From: Chitinimonas viridis
GTDB lineage: Bacteria; Pseudomonadota; Gammaproteobacteria; Burkholderiales; Chitinimonadaceae
DNA length: 61,879 bases
Assembly: GCF_030409555.1 (NCBI RefSeq)
Contig: NZ_JAUFPU010000018.1
Location: forward strand, 845,191 to 907,069
Direction: 5' to 3'
A program made the position numbers and the translations under genes. Positions 9,860 to 18,597 of this stretch are shown one piece after another; the stretch's first letter is position 1, and each line of letters opens with the position of its first letter. The notes beneath the pieces are model-generated. The model had not been told where the DNA came from. It searched no databases and saw nothing but the letters and a program-made list of their open reading frames with translations.

Positions 9860-11596
9860 ATGAACAACTTGAAAATTCCTCCGGTACAAACCTTCGAGAT
9901 CGGCGCCCTACCCGAATTGGTGCGCAAGGAGCTGGCCACCGCGCTGGCGCCCAAGACCGCCTGTCCTGGCCTGATATTCGCCAACCGGCGTAGCCTGATC
10001 GTGCAACTGCTGTCCTACACCTGCTTGCTAGCCCTGGCCGGCTTTGTACTGTTCCTGTATGCGCAGGGCGGCTTTGGCGAGGTCAGCTCGCCCGAGATGC
10101 ATGACGGCCCCTACTCCCTGCTGGTCTACGGCGGTAGCCTGGCGACCATCGCACTGGCCATCCTGGGAGCCTGGCGTGCCATCGTGCTGCATAGGCGGCT
10201 GCCCTTTGCACCGGGCAGCTATCTGTTTCCCCGTTCCATGCTGGTGGCAGATTCGACCGCGCTGACGCTGCTGGACCTGAACCAGCTCACCGATGAGCAG
10301 GTAGCGCACAAGCGGGATGGCAACGGCCAGTACCAGGGCACCGACATCACCTTCCAGTTCGGCCCCAAGAGCAAGTACGTCTTCAGCATACGCAACCGCA
10401 ATGCGGAGAAGATGGCACAGCTGCTACAGCAGATCCCGGCCCTGCGCGACCAGGAACAGGCCATGGCCCAGGCACAGGACTTGAAAGGCCTGCTCCAGTT
10501 CGATCCCCTGTACCCCGTCCGCACCGGTCGCATCAAACTTGGCGCCAGCAAGCCAGGCAAGCATGCCATTGCCCCGCTGGCACCATTCTTCCGCTGGCGT
10601 ATCGGCATCGCCCTGCTGCTGGGCGGCCTGATCAGCCTGCCGCTCTGGTACCTGCGCAACAAGCTGAGCGACGATGCCGCCTACGCATCGCTGGCCTCCC
10701 AGCCCTATGAGGCGCCCCACCAGCAATACCTGCAGCATGGCCGCTACCATATCGCCGAGGTGCAGGCCGCCCTGCCCCGCGTTGCATTCAAGGAAGCCCT
10801 GGACAAGCGCAGCGTGACTGCCATCCGTACCGTGCTGCAGCGCTACCCGGCTGCCGGGCTGGAGGGCGAAGGCAAGGTGGCAATCCACAAGCTCTATCAA
10901 AGTGCGTTCGAGAAGTTCAAGCGGCAGGCCGCGGCATCAGACCCTACCCTGGTGCCCTTCATGCAAGCGCTGTTGGCCAACCTGGAAGCCTCTGGCAACC
11001 CTTCGGTGCAGATACGCTTCAGCCGACCGACCACCGAGGCCCTGGCGGAGATGGATGAAAAGCTGTCGGCCTATGCGCGCCAGAACCAGGGCACGATGGC
11101 GCCTGCCGCACCGCAGTTTGAGGCCGATACCGCAGCGGCCCGTGAAACGCGCATCATCGAGGGCCTGCAGCGGGGCTTCTCGGTCATCTTCCCCAACGAT
11201 GTGCTGAGCCTCAGCCACACCAAGCGCATCAACGAGAAGCTGCCGCTGCTGGACATCGCCTACCAGATCCAGCCCTCGGGCCAGGTCTATACCTCCAAGG
11301 ATGAACCGAATGACAAGCGCATGTTCGTCGGCCTGATCTGCAACTTCGACGCCAACGTGGCCCTACCAGACCAGCCGCTAGGCTGGCAGTTTGCGCTGTC
11401 GGTCGAGCCACCTGATGTCTTCGAGGTGCCCAATGAGGACAACAGCCCGACAGGCAATATACCGCCGACCGAGCGCGTCTACCGCGTGATGGCCGAGCGG
11501 GCTTTCGATACCTTGAACGCCAAGCTGCGGGCCGCCCTGTTCAACCCCGAGAGCGAGGCCTACAAGCGCTTTGCCGTCTCGAAGCGCGTGCCCTAA
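9860..11596 (+). CDS. Unrecognised multi-pass membrane protein
   Basis: I do not recognise a family. From ATG 9860 the protein is 578 aa. Two transmembrane helices lie at about 45-68 and 86-108, with a third near 245-265. A cytoplasmic-looking segment between TM2 and TM3 resembles a small PH-like sheet (short alternating strands around FQFGPKSKYVFSIRNRNAEKM). The C-terminal 300 residues are soluble and include a conserved-looking block SVIFPNDVLSLSHTKRINEKLPLLDIAYQ. A GTG at 9800 in frame would add 20 residues; neither start has a strong ribosome site. The gene is monocistronic and convergent with 11712-12959, the two being separated by a hairpin. Confidence 0.6.
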   Translation: MNNLKIPPVQTFEIGALPELVRKELATALAPKTACPGLIFANRRSLIVQLLSYTCLLALAGFVLFLYAQGGFGEVSSPEMHDGPYSLLVYGGSLATIALAILGAWRAIVLHRRLPFAPGSYLFPRSMLVADSTALTLLDLNQLTDEQVAHKRDGNGQYQGTDITFQFGPKSKYVFSIRNRNAEKMAQLLQQIPALRDQEQAMAQAQDLKGLLQFDPLYPVRTGRIKLGASKPGKHAIAPLAPFFRWRIGIALLLGGLISLPLWYLRNKLSDDAAYASLASQPYEAPHQQYLQHGRYHIAEVQAALPRVAFKEALDKRSVTAIRTVLQRYPAAGLEGEGKVAIHKLYQSAFEKFKRQAAASDPTLVPFMQALLANLEASGNPSVQIRFSRPTTEALAEMDEKLSAYARQNQGTMAPAAPQFEADTAAARETRIIEGLQRGFSVIFPNDVLSLSHTKRINEKLPLLDIAYQIQPSGQVYTSKDEPNDKRMFVGLICNFDANVALPDQPLGWQFALSVEPPDVFEVPNEDNSPTGNIPPTERVYRVMAERAFDTLNAKLRAALFNPESEAYKRFAVSKRVP

Positions 11597-11642
11597 AAGG
11601 CTCGCAGCGTTCAAAGCCTGCAGCCGATTCAGCTGATGACAA

Positions 11643-11663
11643 GCGCCAGGGTCTCCCTGGCGC
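11643..11663. terminator. Bidirectional hairpin GCGCCAGGG-TCT-CCCTGGCGC
   Basis: Perfect 9-bp stem with a 3-nt loop between two convergent genes, so it can serve as terminator for either side. There is no long T tract. The same GCGCCAGGG/CCCTGGCGC core recurs in the repeat family at 28.9-30.8 kb. Confidence 0.55.
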
Positions 11664-11711
11664 CCGCTCAGGCGTCACCGCCTATCCTTGTCTTGAGTCC
11701 GAAGCCGGCTC

Positions 11712-12959
11712 TCACGGCCCTGTCAGCTGGTCCACCTGGCCCTGCGCCAAGTCTACATCCCGCCCATACTCGGCAAGATAGCGGTCGCGCTCCTCGCTGG
11801 TCCATTCATCGGCCGAGAAACCATTGAGGCTATAGGCCTTGCTGACATGCACCGTGCCCATTAGCCGTGGCAGCAAAGCGCGGTCGGGGTGGGTGTTTTC
11901 TTTCAGTAGATAGCCATCCACATCGCGCAAGGTAAGCGGAAAACTGGGCTTGAGGTCGCGCAGCAGCTTGCCGAATACCGTCAGTTTGATCTGCTGCAGG
12001 CCGGCCGGCAGCACATCGTTGAAGCTCAGCAGCGCCAGGGGCTTGCCGCTGGCGTCGTCCAGACGACCGCTGACCAGGTAGCGACCGGGCGTGCTGACCT
12101 GCACCGGCATATAGAGGTAGAGCGATCCCCGCTCCACTACCTCGCGCACCGGTCCAGCCCAGACGGCAGGTTGTTCGGGCGAGTAATACACATCAAAACC
12201 ATGCAGGCCCTCCCGCCCGGCCAGCTTCAGTTTGACCTCGACGCGTATGGCACCATCGTACTGAGCAAATGGCCCCTGGGCGGGGGCCAGCAAGGCGCTC
12301 TGTACGCCGTCACCAGCGCGGGCATCTCCCTGCAGGCCTGCGTCACCAAACACCACGGCCTGCTGAGGCAGCTGCCCACCCCGGCCCGGCGAGGGCATGC
12401 CCAGGGCGCGGGCCTGGGTCACGGTAAAGGCCACCGGCTGGCCACTGCGATCACTGGCGGCGATGGTGAACACCACGCTTTCGCCCGCCGCCATGAAGAC
12501 GCGGCTTTGCGAAGTCTTGACGTTGATGGTGGGGTCGGTCTGACCGTCCTCGGTGCGTAGCGCGCTGTCTTCCGCTACCGGTCGGTTGGGATAGGTCTGG
12601 TCGGCATGCTCGCTGATGGGGCGCGACTCGAAAGGGTAGCGGGTGCCTTCACGATAGCTGGCCAGGGTGTGCTTGGCCCGCTCCAGCCGCTCGGTCCAGA
12701 CCGCCAGTTGCTTGGCCCGCTCATCAGGCGACATGGCCGGCGACTGGGTCTGGCCCAGTGCGGGCCAACCGGTAGGCGTGGGTGCCACCGCAGCAGTGCT
12801 GTCTTTTGCGGTGGCTGCCTGCACGGCCGTCGGGCCATCGCCATCGAGCCACCAGGTAAGGCCAGCCAGCACGGCCAGCCCGCCGGCGATGCAGGCTAGC
12901 CATGCGCGCCAGCCTGCTGCGGCCGGCGCGGGTGCTGCAGGTGTCGCCTTACTGGGCAT
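11712..12959 (-). CDS. Membrane-anchored protein of unknown function, partner of 12949-13830
   Basis: 415 aa. A single N-terminal transmembrane helix (WLACIAGGLAVLAGLTWWL, about 19-37) is followed by an Ala/Pro/Thr-rich linker and a long periplasmic part. About residues 145-320 look like beta-sandwich repeats (strand-rich, with GRYLVSGRLDDASGKPLALLSF), similar to domains that bind or chaperone secreted partners. I recognise no enzyme motif. Its start overlaps the end of the upstream secreted-protein gene by 11 bp, so the two are surely co-translated. By analogy with lipase/foldase pairs it could be a dedicated steric chaperone for that protein, but this is inference. Confidence 0.6.
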   Translation of the reverse strand: MPSKATPAAPAPAAAGWRAWLACIAGGLAVLAGLTWWLDGDGPTAVQAATAKDSTAAVAPTPTGWPALGQTQSPAMSPDERAKQLAVWTERLERAKHTLASYREGTRYPFESRPISEHADQTYPNRPVAEDSALRTEDGQTDPTINVKTSQSRVFMAAGESVVFTIAASDRSGQPVAFTVTQARALGMPSPGRGGQLPQQAVVFGDAGLQGDARAGDGVQSALLAPAQGPFAQYDGAIRVEVKLKLAGREGLHGFDVYYSPEQPAVWAGPVREVVERGSLYLYMPVQVSTPGRYLVSGRLDDASGKPLALLSFNDVLPAGLQQIKLTVFGKLLRDLKPSFPLTLRDVDGYLLKENTHPDRALLPRLMGTVHVSKAYSLNGFSADEWTSEERDRYLAEYGRDVDLAQGQVDQLTGP

Positions 12960-13830
12960 TGGTCACCGTATCGGCACGCACCACCGAGATGATGCCGCCC
13001 CAATTGCCATTGGCGTAGTGGTTATAGCTCTCGTTGTTGTCGCGGAACTTGACCGAGTGATAGGACCATTTGGTGCTCCCCCCCTCGTTGGCAGCGGTGC
13101 CCATGTTCAGGTCGTTGCAGAACCAATCGCTGGGGTTGCACAGGCCTTGGCCGCCACTGCCCGATACCCCACCGGTAGAGTGGTAGGCCACGGCTTCGTC
13201 ATCCTGGCCCGGCAGGATGCCCGAGTACAGCGTGCCGCTGGCGCCAGCAAACATGTAGAACCACACATTGCGGGTGCTGTTGTGGTTGTAGAGCGCCCGG
13301 GCAGTGGTGGTCTTGAGGTCCTTCACCAGTGGCTCGGACGTAGTCCACGAGCCCACGTCGCTGAGCTCGGAGCCGCCGCCGGCGCCCGAGGCGACATTGA
13401 CCCACTTGATGTTCCAACCCACCTGGGTGCTGCCGTCGCTATTGCCGCACTGGCCGGCAGCATTGGGCGAGGCATTCTTCTTGTAGCGGGTGGAGCCACC
13501 GTAGTTGGCCAGGGTGTAGCCCATCATCAGGTCGCCTGCGCTATGGGCGGCGATATAGCACCAGTTGGTGCCGGTGCAGAAGCAGTCCAATGCGTCGCGT
13601 ATCAGATAGTTCTGGCTGGAGACATTGCTGCGGCCATCCCAGTTGACCGCCTTCTTGTTGACGCCAGCGGCTGTCGTCGCGGGGCCCCAATAGGTAAAGC
13701 TGTTGTAGTTGCCGATCTGGCCACCGCCGGTACGGCCGTTGACCCATAGCGTGTAGTTGGCGGCATAGGCTGGCAGCGCGGTGGCGGCTACCACAAAGAG
13801 TGCGACAAGACTGCGGTACAGCTTGATCAT
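12949..13830 (-). CDS. Secreted protein with a serine-hydrolase-like AHSAGD motif
   Basis: 293 aa from ATG 13830, preceded by AAAGGGG. The reading frame extends upstream but without signal-peptide character. MIKLYRSLVALFVVAATALPAYA is a clear Sec signal, cleaved near 23. The mature protein is rich in Gly, Asn, Trp and Tyr and contains several Cys pairs (CFC; CNPSDWFCND), typical of extracellular enzymes. An A-H-S-A-G segment near 105 resembles a lipase/esterase nucleophile elbow (A/G-x-S-x-G). No overall family is recognised. It is followed with an 11-bp overlap by the membrane-anchored gene 11712-12959. Confidence 0.65.
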   Translation of the reverse strand: MIKLYRSLVALFVVAATALPAYAANYTLWVNGRTGGGQIGNYNSFTYWGPATTAAGVNKKAVNWDGRSNVSSQNYLIRDALDCFCTGTNWCYIAAHSAGDLMMGYTLANYGGSTRYKKNASPNAAGQCGNSDGSTQVGWNIKWVNVASGAGGGSELSDVGSWTTSEPLVKDLKTTTARALYNHNSTRNVWFYMFAGASGTLYSGILPGQDDEAVAYHSTGGVSGSGGQGLCNPSDWFCNDLNMGTAANEGGSTKWSYHSVKFRDNNESYNHYANGNWGGIISVVRADTVTNAQ

Positions 13831-14462
13831 GCTAACCCCTTTCGTTTCATGCTCCATTCGGATCACCAGGCACCAGGACGGGGCCGGGCGTTGATTCCGG
13901 TACGGCAATTGCCCATCTAGCGTGAGGCTGCCATGCGCTGCCGACCGGACAGCTACAACGGCGAAACGGCACCGGCAAACGACGCGCCGCAGGTGCGATA
14001 CAGCAGGATGAAGTCGGTGTTTCTGCAGGCCTGCCAGCGATGCGACTTTGCAGCCAGGGCAGCCTGTTGGCGCTAACCCGCCCCTTGCTGGGGCGTGTGC
14101 GTGCATCCTAGAGCAAATGATCTAATTCGCAAGCCTAGCAACCGCTTGGGAGGCAGGCTGTTGCGGAAATGCCGGTGCATGACCAAAAAATCGGGTTTGG
14201 TATCAGTGGCTTGCAAATGGGCGAGTGGTGGCCATAGAGCCTGTTGCCTGGCGATGGCAGGCAGATGGCAAGGCGCTAGACGGGGATTTGGGCGTGGGGA
14301 AACCTGGCCGTGCCGCAGCAGGCGGCTCGCCACGCCCTAAAAATACGCGTGGCGATCAGTAGGTAGAAATCAGGCAGGAGGTACGAAAGATAGGGGCAGA
14401 TCTGCGGCGGACGCTACCCACCCGCTCAGCGGCACATAGGCAGCGTCACCGCGGTGATTGGC
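13831..14462. other. Gene-free region between secreted protein and rlmF
   Basis: 632 bp. It holds the promoter side of the secreted-protein operon and the 3' side of rlmF. A 6-bp GC hairpin (CGCCCC/GGGGCG) lies near 14081-14097. No ORF with convincing composition or ribosome site was found on either strand. Confidence 0.5.
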
Positions 14463-15461
14463 CTATGCACTCCAGCGATGCAGGCGCCAAGCCTGCTGCT
14501 GGCGCTTGTCGAGGAAGGTCCAGGCGACAATGCGGCTGATTTTCTGGCCCTGGGCCATCTCTATGGTCTTGCTCTCCACCACGCCCGCCTCGGCCAGTGC
14601 GCGGTAGATGGCCGGCAGGCTGGTGGCCTTGGAAACCAGCGAGGTGTACCAGAAGCAGCTGGCAGGCCACTGCGCACTCTCCGCCACCATGCGGCTGATA
14701 AAGGCCTCTTCGCCACCATCGCACCACAGCTCGCCGGCCTGGCCGCCAAAGTTGAGCACGGGCTGCTTGCCGGCGGCCTCGGCGCGGCCCAGGTTCTTCC
14801 ATTTGCGCTGGGTGCCGGCCACTGCCTCGGCGTGGGAGCCATGGAAGGGCGGGTTGCACAGGCACAGGTCATACCATTCTCCCGGCTGTATCACCCCATG
14901 CAGGATGGCAGGCGGAGCCGCCTGCAAGCGCAGGGTGATGGCATCTTGCAGCCCCGGATTGCCATTGACGATGGCCTGGGCACTGGCCAGCGCCGCCGGG
15001 TCGATTTCGCTGCCGGTAAAATGCCAGCCGTAGCTGCTGTGGCCTATCAGGGGGTAGATGCAGTTAGCGCCCACACCGATATCCAGCACCTGTATGCCGG
15101 CACCGCGCGGCACCTTGCCGCCGTTGTGGCCAGCCATCAGGTCGGCCAGGTAGTGCAGGTAATCGGCCCGCCCAGGTATGGGGGGACACAGGTACTGGGC
15201 TGGGATATCCCAGTAGCCCACCTTGTAGTGGTGCTTGAGCAAGGCGCGATTGAGCGCCTTTACCGCTGCTGGGTCGGCAAAATCGATGGATTCGTTGCCG
15301 TAGGCATTGATGGCGACAAAGGCCGCCAGCTCGGGGCTGGCGGCGATCAGCTGGGCAAAATCATAGCGGCTGCGATGGGCGTTGCGCGGATGCAGATCGG
15401 TCTTTTCGGCCACCGGGGTACGAATGGCGGCCTGCTTGGGGTGGTGAGGTTTATTCGACAT
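14463..15461 (-). CDS. rlmF: 23S rRNA (adenine(1618)-N6)-methyltransferase
   Basis: SAM-dependent methyltransferase that modifies A1618 of 23S rRNA (E. coli numbering). 332 aa from ATG 15461, three bases beyond the stop of the upstream hydrolase gene; a TTG six bases earlier is less likely. Features seen: [13 protein letters not shown] near the N-terminus, the SAM-binding motif [16 protein letters not shown], an acidic GSEIDPAAL motif, and the catalytic NPPFHGS (N-P-P-F) of N6-adenine methyltransferases. All are diagnostic for RlmF. It is probably co-transcribed with the dienelactone hydrolase. Confidence 0.93.
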   Translation of the reverse strand: MSNKPHHPKQAAIRTPVAEKTDLHPRNAHRSRYDFAQLIAASPELAAFVAINAYGNESIDFADPAAVKALNRALLKHHYKVGYWDIPAQYLCPPIPGRADYLHYLADLMAGHNGGKVPRGAGIQVLDIGVGANCIYPLIGHSSYGWHFTGSEIDPAALASAQAIVNGNPGLQDAITLRLQAAPPAILHGVIQPGEWYDLCLCNPPFHGSHAEAVAGTQRKWKNLGRAEAAGKQPVLNFGGQAGELWCDGGEEAFISRMVAESAQWPASCFWYTSLVSKATSLPAIYRALAEAGVVESKTIEMAQGQKISRIVAWTFLDKRQQQAWRLHRWSA

Positions 15462-15463
15462 GA

Positions 15464-16201
15464 TCAACCTAGTTTGCGACGGAACAGCGCCAAGGCCAAC
15501 TGGTATCCCAGTTGGGCCAGTTCGGGATCATAGCGTTCGCCCTCATCGCGCATAAAGGCATGCTGGCCGTTGAACTCGTGCCAGGTAAAGCGCAGGCCGG
15601 CCTGCGCCAGGCTGGCGTAGACTTGGGCACGGCCCTCGGCGGGGATATGCGGGTCCTGCTTGCCCCAGATCATCAGCAGCTCACCCGTGATATCGGCCAG
15701 CCGCGCCATGCTGTGCTGGCCTGCGGAGCTGGGGATGACCTGGGTATGCAGATCGGTGGCATAAAAGCAGGCGGTAGCGCTGACCTGCGGCTGCAGGGCG
15801 GCACGGAACGCCAGGTGGCCGCCCAGACAAAAACCCATGGCGCCAAACTGGCCGCTACACCATGGCTGGGCCTGCGCCCAAGTTATCAGCGCGATGTTGT
15901 CGGCATCGTAGCTGGCCACAGGCTTGGCCGCCTTGTCGGCATTGCCCTTGTCGCGGCCGGCCTCATCGTAGGCCAGCACGGTGCCCGCCGGGTTCAATTC
16001 GTGGAATACCTCGGGCACCAGCACCACATAGCCATGGCCAGCCATCAGCCTGGCGGAGCGCTCAATGGGGCCGGTCTGCTGGAAGATCTCGGAGTAGAAC
16101 AGGATGACTGGATAGCGGCCATCGCCCTGCGGCCTGTGCACATAGGTGCGCATGGGGCCGCTGGGTGTGGCGAGATCAACGGTGTGGGACTGGATAAGCA
16201 T
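15464..16201 (-). CDS. Dienelactone hydrolase family protein
   Basis: Cytoplasmic alpha/beta hydrolase of the dienelactone hydrolase family, 245 aa. The catalytic triad is readable as Cys125 (GFCLGG), Asp183 (GKQDPH) and His214 (NGQHAF), the Cys-Asp-His set of carboxymethylenebutenolidase. The substrate cannot be inferred; no catechol pathway genes are nearby. It lies downstream of the small membrane protein at 16235-16675 and immediately precedes rlmF, so the three may form a transcript started at the MerR-type promoter. Confidence 0.88.
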   Translation of the reverse strand: MLIQSHTVDLATPSGPMRTYVHRPQGDGRYPVILFYSEIFQQTGPIERSARLMAGHGYVVLVPEVFHELNPAGTVLAYDEAGRDKGNADKAAKPVASYDADNIALITWAQAQPWCSGQFGAMGFCLGGHLAFRAALQPQVSATACFYATDLHTQVIPSSAGQHSMARLADITGELLMIWGKQDPHIPAEGRAQVYASLAQAGLRFTWHEFNGQHAFMRDEGERYDPELAQLGYQLALALFRRKLG

Positions 16202-16234
16202 GGACCGGCCTGGGTGATCGTTATGGCCCTGATT

Positions 16235-16675
16235 TTACCCTGCTGTCCCAGCAAGCTCGCGGGTATCTGCAAGTGCAAGTTCATCCCGTACCGGCAGCGC
16301 CTGGGCGATGCCCCAGGCCAGCTCGACCACCAGAAAACCTGCCACAAGCCAGCTGGCGCCCTGCAGCAGCGCATACGCCTGCCACAAGGCAAACAGGCCC
16401 CGGGCCACCGCGTCGTAACGGCCAAACTGCTGCTGTGGATCACGCAGGCGCAAGACCGACCAGACGCAGACGATGGAACCCAACAGATTGGCCATCAGCA
16501 TGGGTACGGCCGAGAAAGCCGGAAACTCACCCGGCAAGGCCAGCGCCGTGGCCAAGGCGGTCAGGGCGGCGTGCAGCAGGGCAAAGCTCCAGGGTGTGGC
16601 GAAGGCGGCGGTGACGACCAGATCGTAGGCAGCACTGGCCCGTACCAGACGGCGATATTGCGCGGGGGTCCACAT
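16235..16675 (-). CDS. Small integral membrane protein, likely MerR target
   Basis: 146 aa with about four predicted helices (near 17-34, 38-52, 56-76 and 100-125). I do not recognise a family or function. Its promoter region carries a 19-bp-spacer MerR-type promoter (16713-16743), placing it under control of the divergent regulator at 16754. GGAACCGCCCC precedes the ATG. The following gene is the dienelactone hydrolase. Confidence 0.65.
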   Translation of the reverse strand: MWTPAQYRRLVRASAAYDLVVTAAFATPWSFALLHAALTALATALALPGEFPAFSAVPMLMANLLGSIVCVWSVLRLRDPQQQFGRYDAVARGLFALWQAYALLQGASWLVAGFLVVELAWGIAQALPVRDELALADTRELAGTAG

Positions 16676-16712
16676 GGGGCGGTTCCTTGAGGGTAGTGAG
16701 GTAGAGCACGCA

Positions 16713-16743
16713 GGCTAAGGCCTGGAGTAAACTCCAAGGTCAA
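16713..16743 (-). promoter_or_regulatory. MerR-type promoter and operator
   Basis: Minus-strand -35 TTGACC (16738-16743), a 19-bp spacer and -10 TTAGCC (16713-16718). Inside the spacer sits the perfect dyad GGAGT-AA-ACTCC (16724-16735). An over-long 19-bp spacer with a central dyad is the hallmark of promoters that MerR proteins untwist on ligand binding. The merR gene starts 11 bp further on the plus strand. Confidence 0.8.
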
Positions 16744-16753
16744 GGAGATATCC

Positions 16754-17167
16754 ATGCGTATCGGTGAACTAGCCAGCGCCAGCGGCATCAGCCGTGACAG
16801 CCTGCGTTTCTATGAAAGAGCCGGCCTGCTGAAGGCGCGGCGGCAGCAGAATGGCTATCGCGATTACCCGGCTGAGGCGGTGCAACTACTGCTGTATATC
16901 AAGACGGCGCAGAAGCTGGGCTTCAGCCTGGCCGAGATCGGCACCAACCTGGCCCGCTTGCGCAAGGCACCCGACCAGGACGCGGCTGTCGGCGCACTAC
17001 TGGCAGATAAGCTGCAGGTGGTCGAACAGCGCCTGGACGAACTGACTGCCCTGCGCAACGAGCTACGGAACAGGCTAGGGCAGACCTGCCCCCTGCGGCT
17101 CCAACCAGGTGTTGGCGTTGAGACCCGCACCGACCCTGAAAGGGCAGCCAGAAGGCTCGACTTCTAG
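16754..17167 (+). CDS. MerR family transcriptional regulator
   Basis: 137 aa. N-terminal winged helix (MRIGELASASGISRDSLRFYERAGLL, residues 1-26), the RRQQNGYRDYP wing, then a long dimerisation helix with heptad leucines (about 80-112) and a short C-terminal tail. The tail has a single Cys (TCPLR), so a classic two-cysteine metal site is not complete; the inducer is unknown. AAGGAGATATCC before the ATG is a strong ribosome site. It is divergent from the small membrane protein gene and shares its 19-bp-spacer promoter, so it most likely activates that gene and perhaps the hydrolase-rlmF genes behind it. Confidence 0.9.
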   Translation: MRIGELASASGISRDSLRFYERAGLLKARRQQNGYRDYPAEAVQLLLYIKTAQKLGFSLAEIGTNLARLRKAPDQDAAVGALLADKLQVVEQRLDELTALRNELRNRLGQTCPLRLQPGVGVETRTDPERAARRLDF

Positions 17168-17289
17168 CGCGAGTGTCTAACGCTCACCGCCACCACCACG
17201 CGCGCCAACCACAAACCCACCCATGACCGCTGCGCCACCAGCCAGGCCAGACGGGTCACCGACGACCCGGCAGTGTCACTCGTGCGGCC

Positions 17290-17301
17290 TTCAGACGGCA
17301 T
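17290..17301 (-). other. Neisserial-type DNA uptake sequence (AT-DUS)
   Basis: The 12 bases read ATGCCGTCTGAA on the minus strand, identical to the extended DNA uptake sequence of Neisseria. Only one copy was noticed in the window, so it may be chance or a trace of Neisseriaceae DNA. Confidence 0.3.
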
Positions 17302-17424
17302 TTGAAGAAGGCCCGCCTGATCGCAGCCCATATCAAGGCATTGCCATCCTGGCTGGAATGGAACAGCTGGTGCAGCTGCGATGCGCCAACGGATAAATGC
17401 CGGCTTGATCCAGGCGCGCCTGGC

Positions 17425-18369
17425 CTACTTGGCCTTGTGGGCCGCCGCACGCGGGTCGTAACCCATGGGGTGGGGCTGGTTGCGGGCCTTGGCCAGTTCG
17501 ATCTGTTTCTGCCTTTCCCGGGCGCTGGCGCGGGTCTTCTCGCTCAGGCTATCCCAGCAATTGGGGCAGCTGATGCCGGGGCTGTAGTGCGGCGAGGCAC
17601 GATCGGCCACCGATACCGGCTGGCGACAGGCGTGGCACAGATCGTAATCCCCCTCACTAAGGTCATGCCTTACCGTCACCCGGTTATCAAACACAAAGCA
17701 GTCGCCCTGCCATTTGCTTTGGTCCTGCGGCACCCGCTCCAGGTATTTGAGGATGCCGCCCCTGAGGTGGTAGACCGCTTCGTAACCCTCGCCCAGCATG
17801 AAACTGGAGGCCTTCTCGCAGCGTATGCCGCCTGTGCAGAACATGGCGACCTTCTTGTGCTTGCTGGGGTCGAAGTGCTTGCGCACATACTCGGGAAACT
17901 CGCGGAAGCTCTCGGTATGCGGGTCGATGGCGCCTTCGAAGGTACCGATGGCCACTTCATAGTCGTTGCGGGTGTCGATCAGCAGCACTTCCGGGTCGTT
18001 GATCAGCGCGTTCCAGTCCTCGGGCTCCACATAGGTACCCACCTGGGTATTGGGATTCACGCCCTTGACCCCCATGGTGACGATCTCTTTCTTGAGCTTC
18101 ACCTTGGTGCGATAAAACGGCTGCGCGTCGCAATAACTTTCCTTGTGGTCGATATCCACAAAGCGCGGATCGCGCTTGAGCCAGTCCAGCAGGCCATCTA
18201 TGCCGGCGCGGGTAGCGGACACCGTACCGTTAATGCCCTCCTCGGCCAGCAACAGAGTGCCTTTGACGCCGTTGTCTTCCATGCATTGCTGCAGCGGTGC
18301 GCGCAGATCCTGGTAATCGTTGAGGGTGACGAACTTGTATAGCGCCGCCACCACGATCGCTTGCGTCAT
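17425..18369 (-). CDS. trhO: tRNA uridine(34) hydroxylase, rhodanese-like
   Basis: TrhO (formerly YceA) hydroxylates U34 of certain tRNAs to 5-hydroxyuridine, the precursor of the 5-oxyacetic acid modification. 314 aa from ATG 18369, preceded by AAAGAGAAG; upstream codons are not conserved. It has an N-terminal UPF0176 domain ([26 protein letters not shown]), a rhodanese domain (about 130-225) with the active-site cysteine in [11 protein letters not shown], and a C-terminal region with two CxxC pairs (CHAC; CPNC) that may bind zinc. It is a single gene facing a divergent phosphoesterase. Confidence 0.93.
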   Translation of the reverse strand: MTQAIVVAALYKFVTLNDYQDLRAPLQQCMEDNGVKGTLLLAEEGINGTVSATRAGIDGLLDWLKRDPRFVDIDHKESYCDAQPFYRTKVKLKKEIVTMGVKGVNPNTQVGTYVEPEDWNALINDPEVLLIDTRNDYEVAIGTFEGAIDPHTESFREFPEYVRKHFDPSKHKKVAMFCTGGIRCEKASSFMLGEGYEAVYHLRGGILKYLERVPQDQSKWQGDCFVFDNRVTVRHDLSEGDYDLCHACRQPVSVADRASPHYSPGISCPNCWDSLSEKTRASARERQKQIELAKARNQPHPMGYDPRAAAHKAK

Positions 18370-18597
18370 GGTCTTCTCTTTGCCAGTGGTCGCTCCCGTA
18401 AAGAGCGGACCGGTTAAAAATAGGGGCACCAAGCTGCAGCCTTGATTGTCCACAGGTTGGCGCGGCCCGCATTTTACATTGAAGAATCAATCTATTACAG
18501 CCATTGCTGCGAATAGCGCAACAAACCGTGCCGCCTTAGTGCGCAATGCCAGGGGAAACCCTAATATTTCGCGCTTTCTCTATAGCTTTTCCCAATC

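Noticed and set aside
17256-17450. 64-aa minus ORF between merR and trhO
   Set aside because: No ribosome site, no recognisable family, and overlaps the 3' end of trhO in another frame.
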